Assembly: GCA_903871855.1 (NCBI GenBank)
Contig: CAIQIK010000020.1
Span: 186,001 to 250,000, forward strand
Direction of reading: 5' to 3'
DNA from: an uncultured Caldisericota bacterium
Lineage (GTDB): Bacteria; Caldisericota; Caldisericia; Cryosericales; Cryosericaceae
Length of the DNA: 64,000 bases
Within the stretch, counting starts at the first letter, position 1; each line of letters begins with the position of its first letter. Below the pieces are notes generated by a model, which did not search any database, had not been told where the DNA came from, and was given only the letters and a program-made list of their open reading frames with translations. Below, piece after piece: positions 15,353 through 23,213 of the stretch. Both the position numbers and the translations under genes were made by a program.

Positions 15353-17227
15353 ATGAAGTATCAAGCATTAGTTGATGGAAAGGCAGGTGAACATGAGTTG
15401 CTGCTTGGCAACGAAGCCGCAGTCCGTGGTGCTCTGGAGGCCGGTATTGGTGTAGCGGCCAGCTATCCTGGGACTCCATCGTCAGAGATCGGCGACGTGT
15501 TCAGCGTCGTAGCGAAAGCATCAGGAGTGTATTTCGAGTACTCTGCGAACGAGAAGGTAGCCCTTGAGGTCGCAGCGGCCTCAGCAGCAAGTGGAGTCCG
15601 GTCTTTCACGTTCATGAAACACGTTGGCTTGAACGTTGCCTCGGATTCCTTTATGACGACGGCATATATAGGAACCAGGGCAGGATTCGTTGTCCTTTCT
15701 GCAGACGATCCATCGACGTACTCGTCACAGAATGAACAGGACAATAGATACTACGCACGCCTCGCGAACGTGCCCATGTTGGAACCATCGAGTCCACAGG
15801 AAACCAAGGACTACATGGTAGAGGCCTACAACATCTCGGAGAGACTGGAGCTTCCGGTTTTATTCCGAACGACCACCCGCGTTGCCCATATGCGTGGCGA
15901 CGTAGTTTTCGGCGATCGAAGGCCGGTAGTAAGGCGAGGTGTTTTCGAGAAGGACCCCGCAAGGTATGTGCCGGTGCCCGCCAACTCCTCGAAAATGCAT
16001 GTTAAGTTGCTGGGCAAGCTCGGCGAGGCTCGACATCTCAGCGAAACGTCTCCGCTGAACCATATCGTCCGCGTGGGTGTCGGAGGACGGGTGGGGATCG
16101 TTACCGCGGGCGGCACGTTCAACTATGTTATTGATGCCTTGGAGGAGCTCGGACTTCCTGCTCAAGTATTCAAGATAGGTTTCTCCTATCCACTTCCACT
16201 TGACAGGATCCGCGATTTTGCAGCGGGTCTTAATGAGCTGTTAGTCGTCGAAGAGCTCGAACCCCTCATGGAAAATGACATCAAGGCCGATTTCCTGTCG
16301 CATGGCACCAGAACTCCGGTATCTGGCAAGGAGGATCTTCTTGTACCGCGCGTGCATGAGCTCAACGTTGATATCGTGGCAAAAGTACTGGCCAATCACT
16401 TCGGTGTACCATTGCATGTGCCCGCCTCAGGCGAGGCACAGCCCTGGCCGTCACCCCTTCCGTCACGGCCGCCGGTCCTGTGTGCCGGGTGCCCTCATCG
16501 TGGATCGTACCTCGCTGTACGTCGAGCCATACGTGAACTGGGAATCCCGGAACCCGTCTTCGCCTCCGATATTGGCTGCTATACGCTGGGGATGGCGGCT
16601 CCATTCAGCGCAGCGGACTATCTCCTGTCCATGGGATCCAGCGTGGGGACTGCCGGTGGCTTCGACGTCGCAACTGACCAGAGGGTCTTCTCGTTTATCG
16701 GTGACAGTACCTTCTTCCATGCCGGGCTATCCGCTCTTGCAAGCGCCATTCACAATAAGCATCGGTTTGTCCTGACGGTCCTGGACAACCGGACGACCGC
16801 GATGACGGGACATCAGCCCAATCCGTCCATGTTGACGGATGCTGTGGGCGACTCGGCACCAGCTATCAGTATCGAAGCGGTGGCAAAGGCAATGGGTGTC
16901 TCTTTTGTTAAGGTCATTAACCCGTACAGAGTGGCCGAGGCTACCGAAGCTTACAAAGAAGCCGCCCAGGTGGATGGCGTCGCCATTATCGTCTCTAAAC
17001 AGGTTTGCAGTCTCCTCCTGGACCGAGCGAAGCGTGCGAAGGGCATCTGGCAGACGTTTCAGATCGAGCACAGCGTCTGTACGGGCTGCCTCACCTGCGT
17101 ACGCGAGGTCGCTTGCCCTGCCATCTTTGTGTCTGAAGGAAAAGCTGAGATCGACCAGGAATTGTGTGACGGATGCGGTGTGTGCTCGCAGGTTTGTCCA
17201 GTCCATGCGGTCGGGGTGAAGAAATGA
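15353..17227 (+). CDS. iorA: Indolepyruvate:ferredoxin oxidoreductase, alpha subunit
   Basis: 624 aa from the ATG at 15353 with an AGGAGGTG SD; the frame is open far upstream but without coding character. Order: N-terminal pyruvate-ferredoxin-type domain (LLLGNEAAVRGALEAGIGVAASYPGTPSSEI), a middle transketolase C-like domain, then the thiamine diphosphate domain (VLCAGCPHRG, SDIGCYTLG, FIGDSTFFHAG, DNRTTAMTGHQPNP), and a C-terminal pair of 4Fe-4S motifs (CTGCLTCVREVACP and CDGCGVCSQVCPVHA). With IorB it oxidises aryl 2-oxoacids from aromatic amino acids to acyl-CoA while reducing ferredoxin, typical of amino-acid-fermenting anaerobes. It overlaps iorB by 4 nt (ATGA). Confidence 0.96.
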   Translation: MKYQALVDGKAGEHELLLGNEAAVRGALEAGIGVAASYPGTPSSEIGDVFSVVAKASGVYFEYSANEKVALEVAAASAASGVRSFTFMKHVGLNVASDSFMTTAYIGTRAGFVVLSADDPSTYSSQNEQDNRYYARLANVPMLEPSSPQETKDYMVEAYNISERLELPVLFRTTTRVAHMRGDVVFGDRRPVVRRGVFEKDPARYVPVPANSSKMHVKLLGKLGEARHLSETSPLNHIVRVGVGGRVGIVTAGGTFNYVIDALEELGLPAQVFKIGFSYPLPLDRIRDFAAGLNELLVVEELEPLMENDIKADFLSHGTRTPVSGKEDLLVPRVHELNVDIVAKVLANHFGVPLHVPASGEAQPWPSPLPSRPPVLCAGCPHRGSYLAVRRAIRELGIPEPVFASDIGCYTLGMAAPFSAADYLLSMGSSVGTAGGFDVATDQRVFSFIGDSTFFHAGLSALASAIHNKHRFVLTVLDNRTTAMTGHQPNPSMLTDAVGDSAPAISIEAVAKAMGVSFVKVINPYRVAEATEAYKEAAQVDGVAIIVSKQVCSLLLDRAKRAKGIWQTFQIEHSVCTGCLTCVREVACPAIFVSEGKAEIDQELCDGCGVCSQVCPVHAVGVKK

Positions 17228-17817
17228 GTTCACTGAATGTGTTCTTTGCCGGAGTCGGAGGTCAAGGGATCATCACTGGGGCCAGTATCATTGCACGAGC
17301 TTCCATTGCGGCTGGTGTGAATGCTGTCATGAGCGAGGTTCACGGCATGGCACAGCGAGGTGGATCGGTTGTGTGTGAGCTTCGATTAGGAGATGTACAC
17401 AGCCCGATGATCCCAGAGGGCGAGGCAGACCTCATCATAGGGTTCGAGCCGGTCGAGACAGTCCGGTCACTCACAAGAGCCAACCACCATACTGTTGTCA
17501 TTACCGAGGTACGTCCGATCATCCCAGTGAGCGTCTCGCTGGGGGGCACAGCCTACCCTGCCGTGGAGGATCTCGTGGCGTATCTTCGCTTGCAGGTTGC
17601 GGCGGTTTACGCTGTACCTGCCGCTGCTATGGCGGAGGAAATCGGGTTGCCCCAGACCGCGAACGTCGTATTGCTTGGAGCGGCCATGGGGACCGGCCTG
17701 ATTCCTCTTGAGCTTGGGACAATCCGCGATACACTATCTCGCACCGTGCCGGCAAAGGCCTTGGAGGCCAACTTCCGTGCACTGCAGGAGGGATTCGAGT
17801 CGACCCGGAAGGTTTAG
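17224..17817 (+). CDS. iorB: Indolepyruvate:ferredoxin oxidoreductase, beta subunit
   Basis: 197 aa, the pyruvate/ketoisovalerate ferredoxin oxidoreductase gamma-type domain. Signature segments are FFAGVGGQGIITGASIIARA at the start, EVHGMAQRGGSV (about residues 38-49) and MIPEGEADLIIGFEPVET. It completes the IorAB enzyme. The start ATG overlaps the iorA stop. The gene ends 22 nt before the convergent phosphatase gene with no clear terminator. Confidence 0.95.
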   Translation: MSSLNVFFAGVGGQGIITGASIIARASIAAGVNAVMSEVHGMAQRGGSVVCELRLGDVHSPMIPEGEADLIIGFEPVETVRSLTRANHHTVVITEVRPIIPVSVSLGGTAYPAVEDLVAYLRLQVAAVYAVPAAAMAEEIGLPQTANVVLLGAAMGTGLIPLELGTIRDTLSRTVPAKALEANFRALQEGFESTRKV

Positions 17818-17838
17818 AAAGATTGCGAGGGAACCGAG

Positions 17839-18441
17839 CTAGGTGAGGTGGTAGGTCGAGTCGATGACTCGGGCCTGCCACTTGCCAGCCTCGGCCTCGA
17901 AGACCGAAATGCAGGCGCTTGGTTGGGTGAAGCTGCTGTAGCTGCTGAGGGGAAGGTCCAGTAGTACGGAGATGAGGATACGATTGAGCGCTCCGTGAGC
18001 GACGACGAGCGCCAGGTTCCCGGAACTCGATTCGACGATCGAACGTACCTTTGCGGCGCGGCGACGCACATCAGCCAGAGACTCGCCGCCATGTGGCCAG
18101 GCTTCCGGTGACTTAAAGTCCCATGCTGCCAAAGCTGCCGGGTACATGGCCCCTATTTCGTTCCACGTGTGCCCCTCCCAGCAGCCAAATTCCATCTCCC
18201 GCAGCTCGGGAACGACGATGGTCGGGATGCTCAGGTTGAGACCCACGGGTTCCGCAATGGCACGGGCCCGAGCCAGTGGACTCGTGAAGATCGTGTCGAA
18301 TCGGAGAGTCGAGAGAAATGCCACAGTCTTTGCTGTCTGACCGAGACCAGCAATGGACAACGGCGTATCGCGGCTGCCCTGGACTCTGCCCTCTAGATTC
18401 CAGGTTGTTTCGGCGTGACGCACGAGATAGATGGTTTTCAT
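17839..18441 (-). CDS. Histidine phosphatase family protein (phosphoglycerate-mutase-like)
   Basis: 200 aa. YLVRHAETTWNLEGRVQGSRDTPLS is the RHG-type motif containing the His that is phosphorylated. TSPLARARAIAEP, ELREMEFGCWEG (the acid/base Glu region) and VVAHGALNRIL (second catalytic His) follow in the family order. Length and motifs fit CobC/GpmB-like phosphatases. The substrate could be a phosphosugar, alpha-ribazole phosphate or a phosphoglycerate and cannot be told here. It is divergent from the scfA gene. Confidence 0.92.
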   Translation of the reverse strand: MKTIYLVRHAETTWNLEGRVQGSRDTPLSIAGLGQTAKTVAFLSTLRFDTIFTSPLARARAIAEPVGLNLSIPTIVVPELREMEFGCWEGHTWNEIGAMYPAALAAWDFKSPEAWPHGGESLADVRRRAAKVRSIVESSSGNLALVVAHGALNRILISVLLDLPLSSYSSFTQPSACISVFEAEAGKWQARVIDSTYHLT

Positions 18442-18451
18442 GCTGAACCTC

Positions 18452-18480
18452 TTGACTTATCGCTGCTTATCATGGATATT
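18452..18480 (+). promoter_or_regulatory. Promoter of scfAB
   Basis: TTGACT (18452-18457), 17-nt spacer, GATATT (18475-18480). Leader of about 30 nt with AAGGGAG 8-9 nt before the scfA GTG. Confidence 0.5.
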
Positions 18481-18518
18481 GTGTGGACAAAATCTAGGTT
18501 TGAGAAGGGAGCAACATT

Positions 18519-18686
18519 GTGAAGTTCATCAAGGTGGTAGCAACAAAGACCATTGACGTCGACGACAAGCTTGCCAAATCGTGTCGTGAGTGCCAGACTC
18601 CCTGCAAGTCCGCTTGCAAGACGTCCTCGACCGTAGGCAACCAGGTCTGCGAAACCAGGAAGAAACCCGAGCGGTTCATCTGGTAG
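18519..18686 (+). CDS. scfA: SCIFF-type ranthipeptide precursor, five-cysteine variant
   Basis: A 55-aa peptide starting with GTG at 18519 (SD AAGGGAG). It opens MKFIKVVATK and has the core SCRECQTPCKSACK followed by TSSTVGNQVC. This matches the SCIFF family ('six cysteines in forty-five residues'), which I recall as having a core ending 'KTSCTVGNQKC'. Here there are five cysteines (22, 25, 29, 33, 44): the position of the fifth family Cys, just before the Thr, is Ser37. Cys33 and Thr38, equivalent to the Cys-Thr pair reported to be thioether-linked in characterised SCIFF peptides, are both kept. An extra 11-residue basic tail (ETRKKPERFIW) follows the last Cys. The maturase gene begins 3 nt downstream. 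Confidence 0.92.
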   Translation: MKFIKVVATKTIDVDDKLAKSCRECQTPCKSACKTSSTVGNQVCETRKKPERFIW

Positions 18687-18689
18687 CTC

Positions 18690-20075
18690 GTGGCGCTCTC
18701 CCGCATTCGCCCCGCCTCGACCCATCTTTTCGAGAGAGGCGGTTTTTTTGTGTTCCTGGATGTTCCATCAGGGTCGATCTTCTCGCTTGACGGGCGAGTC
18801 TACCACTATCTTCAGGTGGTTCTCGCAGACCCTTCGACGAAGGGAGAGTCTCTCCAACGACTGACAGGTCTGGACGCGCAAACAATCACCGAGATCGAAG
18901 GTGAACTCGAGCAGCTTATCGCCGCAGGGTGCCTGTTCACACCGGCAACGCAGCCGACCGAGGACGGATCAACTTTGGCACTGAAGTCTCTTTGCCTCAA
19001 CGTGGCGCATAAGTGCAACTTCTCATGCGCGTATTGTTTCGCTCATGGGGGCGACTACTATGGCGACACAACGTTGATGACACAGGAGGTTGCTCGTGCA
19101 GGAATCGATTTCCTCGCAGGCGAGAGTGGTTTCCACCATAATGTCGAGGTCGATTTCTTCGGTGGTGAGCCGCTCATGGATTGGGGCGTCGTCGTTGACA
19201 CAATGGCGTACGCGCGGTCAACATATCCTCTGAAGAAGTGGCGGTTCACGCTGACGACCAACGGCTCATTGCTTCGAGATGATATGTTTCCAGTGCTCGA
19301 GGAAAATGATGTGTCTGTTGTCCTCAGTCTGGATGGTGGTCGGAGAGCCAACGATGCCAACCGTGTCTTCAAGGGTGGGCGCGGCACATTCGACACCATC
19401 ATTGAGCGGATACGGCACTTCACACGGACGCGGGGTGAAGGTGGCTACTTCGTGCGGGGAACATATGCACGCAACACTCTGGCATTTGCCGAGAGTGTTC
19501 GAGAGCTCCACAGCCTGGGATTCAAGTACATCTCGATGGAGCCCGTCGTGCTCTCGGCAGACTCGACTCTTGCCCTTCAGACAAGCGACCTGCCGGCGAT
19601 TCGTGCCCAATACGAGGAGCTTATCGCGTACTTCCTGAGTGAGGTGGGCTCAGGTGCGGGGTTTGATTTCTTTCACTTCAAGCTGGATCTCGAGGCAGGG
19701 CCATGTCTCGGCAAGCGTATCTACGGATGTGGTGCCGGTGTCGAATATATGGCCGTTGCGCCGAATGGGGACGTATTCCCCTGTCATCAGTTTGACGGTG
19801 TTCGGGAGTACAGAATAGGCAATGTTCTCGCGAGCCCGGTCCTGGATCGTCCGAAATTGATGGCAGAGTTTGCCCACGCTAATTTTCTGTTTGCCAAAGA
19901 GGAGTGTGGGAGCTGCTGGGCGCGTTTCTATTGCAGCGGTGGGTGCCTTGCCAACAACTACGCGGCTACAGGCACTCTCCTGAAGCCCTACGCGCTTGGC
20001 TGTTTGATCCAGAAGGAACGTATCGAGGCTGCACTGGCCGTGAAAGCGGCCGAGTCTCCGGAGAACAGACCATGA
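18690..20075 (+). CDS. scfB: SCIFF peptide maturase, radical SAM/SPASM enzyme
   Basis: 461 aa from a GTG 3 nt after scfA. Residues 1 to about 85 form the small N-terminal peptide-recognition domain (GGFFVFLDVPSGSIFSLDG). The radical SAM motif is CNFSCAYC (Cys109, 113, 116), followed by FFGGEPLMDW and LTTNGSLL. The C-terminal SPASM region (about 340-435) has CLGKRIYGCGAG, GDVFPCHQFDG and ECGSCWARFYCSGGC, ligating auxiliary 4Fe-4S clusters. Such enzymes form a Cys-sulfur to carbon thioether bond in the SCIFF peptide. No dedicated exporter or protease is adjacent. Confidence 0.95.
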   Translation: MALSRIRPASTHLFERGGFFVFLDVPSGSIFSLDGRVYHYLQVVLADPSTKGESLQRLTGLDAQTITEIEGELEQLIAAGCLFTPATQPTEDGSTLALKSLCLNVAHKCNFSCAYCFAHGGDYYGDTTLMTQEVARAGIDFLAGESGFHHNVEVDFFGGEPLMDWGVVVDTMAYARSTYPLKKWRFTLTTNGSLLRDDMFPVLEENDVSVVLSLDGGRRANDANRVFKGGRGTFDTIIERIRHFTRTRGEGGYFVRGTYARNTLAFAESVRELHSLGFKYISMEPVVLSADSTLALQTSDLPAIRAQYEELIAYFLSEVGSGAGFDFFHFKLDLEAGPCLGKRIYGCGAGVEYMAVAPNGDVFPCHQFDGVREYRIGNVLASPVLDRPKLMAEFAHANFLFAKEECGSCWARFYCSGGCLANNYAATGTLLKPYALGCLIQKERIEAALAVKAAESPENRP

Positions 20076-20264
20076 CTAGTATGTGAGTTGATGAGTTGAC
20101 CGTTCGAGTGAAGGCCCGTTGTCGCCCAGTACGCAAAGCATTGTGACGACGATAGCATCCCTGAAGGTCACAAGGCAGGGGGGCGTTGTCTCGCACGAAG
20201 AATCCGGCTTGGCGTAAAACATGATGGCGTCATGGATCGAGACGATTGAGTTTGAATACGAAAA

Positions 20265-20340
20265 TGGTGCCGAGAGGCGGAATTGAACCGTCGACACGGG
20301 GATTTTCAGTCCCCTGCTCTACCGACTGAGCTATCTCGGC
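20265..20340 (-). tRNA. tRNA-Phe (GAA)
   Basis: 76 nt on the minus strand. The acceptor GCCGAGA pairs with TCTCGGC, discriminator A, encoded CCA. The anticodon loop CTGAAAA gives GAA between GGGGA/TCCCC arms. D-loop TAGCTCAGTCGGTAGAGCA and T-loop GGTTCAATTCC are standard. Confidence 0.96.
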
Positions 20341-20416
20341 ACTCTTCTTCAGAGAAACTGCTCACCGCGCTTCGCCCGATGAGCAATCCCACCATCAAGC
20401 AACAATATCGCACTGC

Positions 20417-20491
20417 TGGTGGGCGAAACAGGATTCGAACCTGCGACTTCTTGCTTGTAAGGCAAGCGTTCTACCGCTGAACTATCCGCCC
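20417..20491 (-). tRNA. tRNA-Val (TAC)
   Basis: 75 nt on the minus strand. Acceptor GGGCGGA with TTCGCCC (one G-T pair), discriminator A, encoded CCA. Anticodon loop CTTACAA between TTGC/GCAA arms gives TAC. T-loop GGTTCGAATCC. Confidence 0.96.
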
Positions 20492-20514
20492 CTGGATTGT
20501 GGTATTCATACGAG

Positions 20515-20599
20515 TGGTGCCGAGGGTGGGAATTGAACCCACACGGATTGCTCCATGCGCCCCTTAAACGCACGCGTCTGCCAATTCCGCCACCCCGGC
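20515..20599 (-). tRNA. tRNA-Leu (AAG)
   Basis: 85 nt on the minus strand with a long variable arm and encoded CCA. Acceptor GCCGGGG with CCTCGGC. The anticodon stem TGCGT/GCGCA (last pair T-G) leaves the loop TTAAGGG, so positions 34-36 are AAG with G37, the usual context for CUN-reading leucine tRNAs. Shifting the stem by one to read TAA would create a G-G mismatch. A34 is expected to be deaminated to inosine. Confidence 0.88.
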
Positions 20600-20617
20600 A
20601 CGAGGCTTGATGCTTCC

Positions 20618-20842
20618 CTAGAACTTGAAGACTACCAGTACCAGGGACAATACCACAAATGCGATGGATAGAACAACTGCAAGCCGGTCGAGGACAGCAT
20701 CTTTGGGCTTGCGTGCGTGGAACACGGTTGCGCTGCCTGAAATCGCGCCCAATCCGCTACCCTTGGGTTCCATGAACAGGATCGCAAGGATATCGCCGAC
20801 TGCAACCAAAGCCATGACTATTTCCAATACGGTTTTTAGCAA
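20618..20842 (-). CDS. secG: Preprotein translocase subunit SecG
   Basis: 74 aa from a TTG at 20842 with GGAGG 6 nt upstream. Two hydrophobic helices (about residues 3-24 and 53-72) flank the conserved SecG loop EPKGSGLGAISGSATVFHARKPKDAVLDR, of which KGSGLG and the SG.ATVF motif are typical. It is the small accessory subunit of the SecYEG channel. It sits between pgk and tRNA-Leu on the same strand, the gap-pgk-(tpi)-secG order known in Gram-positive bacteria, here without tpiA. Confidence 0.94.
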   Translation of the reverse strand: MLKTVLEIVMALVAVGDILAILFMEPKGSGLGAISGSATVFHARKPKDAVLDRLAVVLSIAFVVLSLVLVVFKF

Positions 20843-20907
20843 CGTGAACCTCCGGTAACGAGAGCTAGTATACGGAAAGCCGCTCCGATTTCAAGTGCTA
20901 AGGCGCA

Positions 20908-22098
20908 CTAGTCCACTGAATCGATAGCTTCGATGCCGGGAAGTTGCTTTCCTTCAAGGTATTCCAAAAACGCGCCACCGCCGGTGGACACGTGTTTGAA
21001 GTCACTCTGGAGGTTTAATGCGTCAATGACCGAGGCGGTCTCGCCTCCACCGGCAACGGTCAGCGCTCCTGAGTTCGCCGCGATGAGCCGTGCAAGGGAT
21101 TTGGTGCCTTCTGCAAACTCGGCGATTTCAATGACTCCCATTGGTCCGTTCCAGATGATGGTATTGGCCTTCGTGATCTCTGCCTCGAATGCCTGGATGG
21201 TCTTTGGACCAATGTCTACGCCGATCTGATCTGCGGGAATCTCTTCAATGTCTACAATGCGGTGTGAGCTCCCGGCCTTGATCTCGTTTGTGACGATGAC
21301 ATCTACTGGAAGGAGTAAACGGGTTCCTCTTGTCTTGGCCGCCTCGATGATCTCATCCGCGACCTTCAGGTAATCTTCTTCCACAAGGGAGAACCCAACA
21401 GCGTATCCCATGGCCTTCAGGAAGGTGAACGCCATGCCACCACCAATAAGGACCGCGTCGGTCTTGGTGAGCAGGTTCTTGATGAGACCGATTTTGTCGG
21501 AGACCTTGGCGCCGCCCAGGATGGCAATAAACGGTCTCCTAGCAGATGTTGTGACGGTCTCAAGAACATCGATCTCCTTCTCGAGCAGGAACCCGGCCGC
21601 CGACGGAAGAAACTGTGGTACGCCGGCAACCGAGGTATCGGGGCGATGAGCAGTGGCAAATGCATCGTCCACATAGACGTCCGCGAGGGCGGCAAGCTTT
21701 TTTGCGAGTTCCTCGGAGCCATTCTTCTCCTCTTTAAGGAACCGTACGTTTTCGAGCATAATAATGTCGCCTGGCTTAGCGTTTGCAACGACTTCCGTGA
21801 CGTCAGGACCAACAACGGAATTGAGCTTGTTGACTGGCTTACCCAGTAGAGCCGATAGCCTCTGCGCTACCTTGTCCAGCCGCAGCGATTCCACAGTTTT
21901 CCCATTGGGGCGGCCCATATGTGTCACGAGGATGATGATAGCGTTTCTGTCGAGTAGATACCGAATGGTCGGCAGTGTCTCGAGGATGCGCTTGTCATCG
22001 GTGATCACCCCATCCTTTGACATAGGAACGTTGTAGTCGACTCGCAGAAGCACTCTTTTGTTCCGAACGTCGAGATCCTTGATACTCCGCTTCGCCAT
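20908..22098 (-). CDS. pgk: Phosphoglycerate kinase
   Basis: 396 aa, the usual length. Signature segments: [12 protein letters not shown] near the start, [42 protein letters not shown] and the C-terminal nucleotide loop [15 protein letters not shown] followed by [19 protein letters not shown]. It transfers phosphate from 1,3-bisphosphoglycerate to ADP. Eleven nt separate it from gap upstream, so the two are co-transcribed. An SD (GGAGG) precedes the ATG. Confidence 0.97.
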   Translation of the reverse strand: MAKRSIKDLDVRNKRVLLRVDYNVPMSKDGVITDDKRILETLPTIRYLLDRNAIIILVTHMGRPNGKTVESLRLDKVAQRLSALLGKPVNKLNSVVGPDVTEVVANAKPGDIIMLENVRFLKEEKNGSEELAKKLAALADVYVDDAFATAHRPDTSVAGVPQFLPSAAGFLLEKEIDVLETVTTSARRPFIAILGGAKVSDKIGLIKNLLTKTDAVLIGGGMAFTFLKAMGYAVGFSLVEEDYLKVADEIIEAAKTRGTRLLLPVDVIVTNEIKAGSSHRIVDIEEIPADQIGVDIGPKTIQAFEAEITKANTIIWNGPMGVIEIAEFAEGTKSLARLIAANSGALTVAGGGETASVIDALNLQSDFKHVSTGGGAFLEYLEGKQLPGIEAIDSVD

Positions 22099-22109
22099 AA
22101 CGATACCTC

Positions 22110-23117
22110 CTAGTAGGATGCCTTCTCAACGATGAGCTTCGTAAGGTCAGCGACCCGTGCGCTGTAGCCCCACTCATTATCGTACCAGCTCAGAACTTGA
22201 ACGAGTGTTCCGTTTGACTTGGTGGAAAGACCATCGACGATACCTGAGTAGATCGTGCCACGGTAGTCGGAAGAGACGAGAGGCAGTTCATTGTATCCGA
22301 GGAAACCCTTCATCCTCGTCTCGGAAGCCTCTTTGAGTGCCGTGTTGATTTCTTCCCTGGTGGCTGGCTTGCAGAGAACAGCATCGAACACCGTGATAGA
22401 GACAGTTGGTGTAGGGACGCGCAACGAGATGCCATCCAGCTTGCCCTTCATCTGAGGAATGACCAGTGCAACTGCCTGGCTCGCGCCTGTTGTTGTAGGG
22501 ATGATGTTGGTGGCAGCGTTGCGAGCTCGACGCAGGTCCTTGTGTGGAGCATCGAGAATACGCTGGTCCAGCGTGTAACTGTGGATAGTGGTCATGTAAC
22601 CCTTCTCGACACCCCAGTTGTCATTGAGTACTTTGACCACGGGAGCCAGCGAGTTCGTCGTGCAAGAGGCATTGGAGATGATACTGTGCTTGGAAACGTC
22701 CAGAAGGTCTTCGTTGACGCCCAGGACAATCGTGATGTCCTCACCCCTCGCAGGAGCTGTGATCAGGACTTTCTTGGCGCCAGCGGTTATGTGTGCGCGA
22801 GCTTTATCGGCATCCGTGAAGACTCCTGTCGATTCGATGACGATATCGACGCCCAATTTGCCCCACGGCAGAGCTGCAGGGTCTTTCTCGCGAAAGATCT
22901 TGATTTCGCGGTCACCGACAATGATCGCGCCTTCCTTACCCTCGATGTCGGTGTTCCAGGTACCGTAGTTCGAATCATATTTCAAAAGGTGCGCCAGCGT
23001 CTTCTCGTCTGTGATGTCATTGGCGGCTACAATCTCAAGCTCTGGATAACGCGTGATAAGGTGCTTCAATGCTTGGCGACCGACTCTGCCAAGCCCGTTG
23101 ATTGCAATCTTTCCCAT
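22110..23117 (-). CDS. gap: Glyceraldehyde-3-phosphate dehydrogenase (type I)
   Basis: 335 aa. INGLGRVGRQALKH binds the NAD nucleotide; SNASCTTNSLAPV holds the catalytic Cys; the S-loop region (LDQRILDAPHKDLRRARNAATNIIPTTTGAS) and SWYDNEWGYSARV near the C-terminus are diagnostic. AANDIT in the first third keeps the Asp typical of NAD-preferring enzymes. It oxidises glyceraldehyde 3-phosphate to 1,3-bisphosphoglycerate. GGAGGT precedes the ATG. It lies 96 nt downstream of rpoN and has its own promoter-like sequence in that gap. Confidence 0.97.
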   Translation of the reverse strand: MGKIAINGLGRVGRQALKHLITRYPELEIVAANDITDEKTLAHLLKYDSNYGTWNTDIEGKEGAIIVGDREIKIFREKDPAALPWGKLGVDIVIESTGVFTDADKARAHITAGAKKVLITAPARGEDITIVLGVNEDLLDVSKHSIISNASCTTNSLAPVVKVLNDNWGVEKGYMTTIHSYTLDQRILDAPHKDLRRARNAATNIIPTTTGASQAVALVIPQMKGKLDGISLRVPTPTVSITVFDAVLCKPATREEINTALKEASETRMKGFLGYNELPLVSSDYRGTIYSGIVDGLSTKSNGTLVQVLSWYDNEWGYSARVADLTKLIVEKASY

Positions 23118-23166
23118 GATCTACCTCCGTAAGAAATAGTCCGCGCCGGCTGAACCGGTACGGCAA

Positions 23167-23195
23167 CGTATACACATGATACGCAAATGCCGCAA
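23167..23195 (-). promoter_or_regulatory. Promoter in front of gap-pgk-secG
   Basis: Minus strand: TTGCGG (23195-23190), 17-nt spacer, TATACG (23172-23167). A CCGG-TTCAG-CCGG hairpin lies between it and the gap RBS. No sigma-54 -24/-12 (GG..GC) element was seen here. Confidence 0.45.
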
Positions 23196-23213
23196 AAAGA
23201 AAACAGAAGGTTA

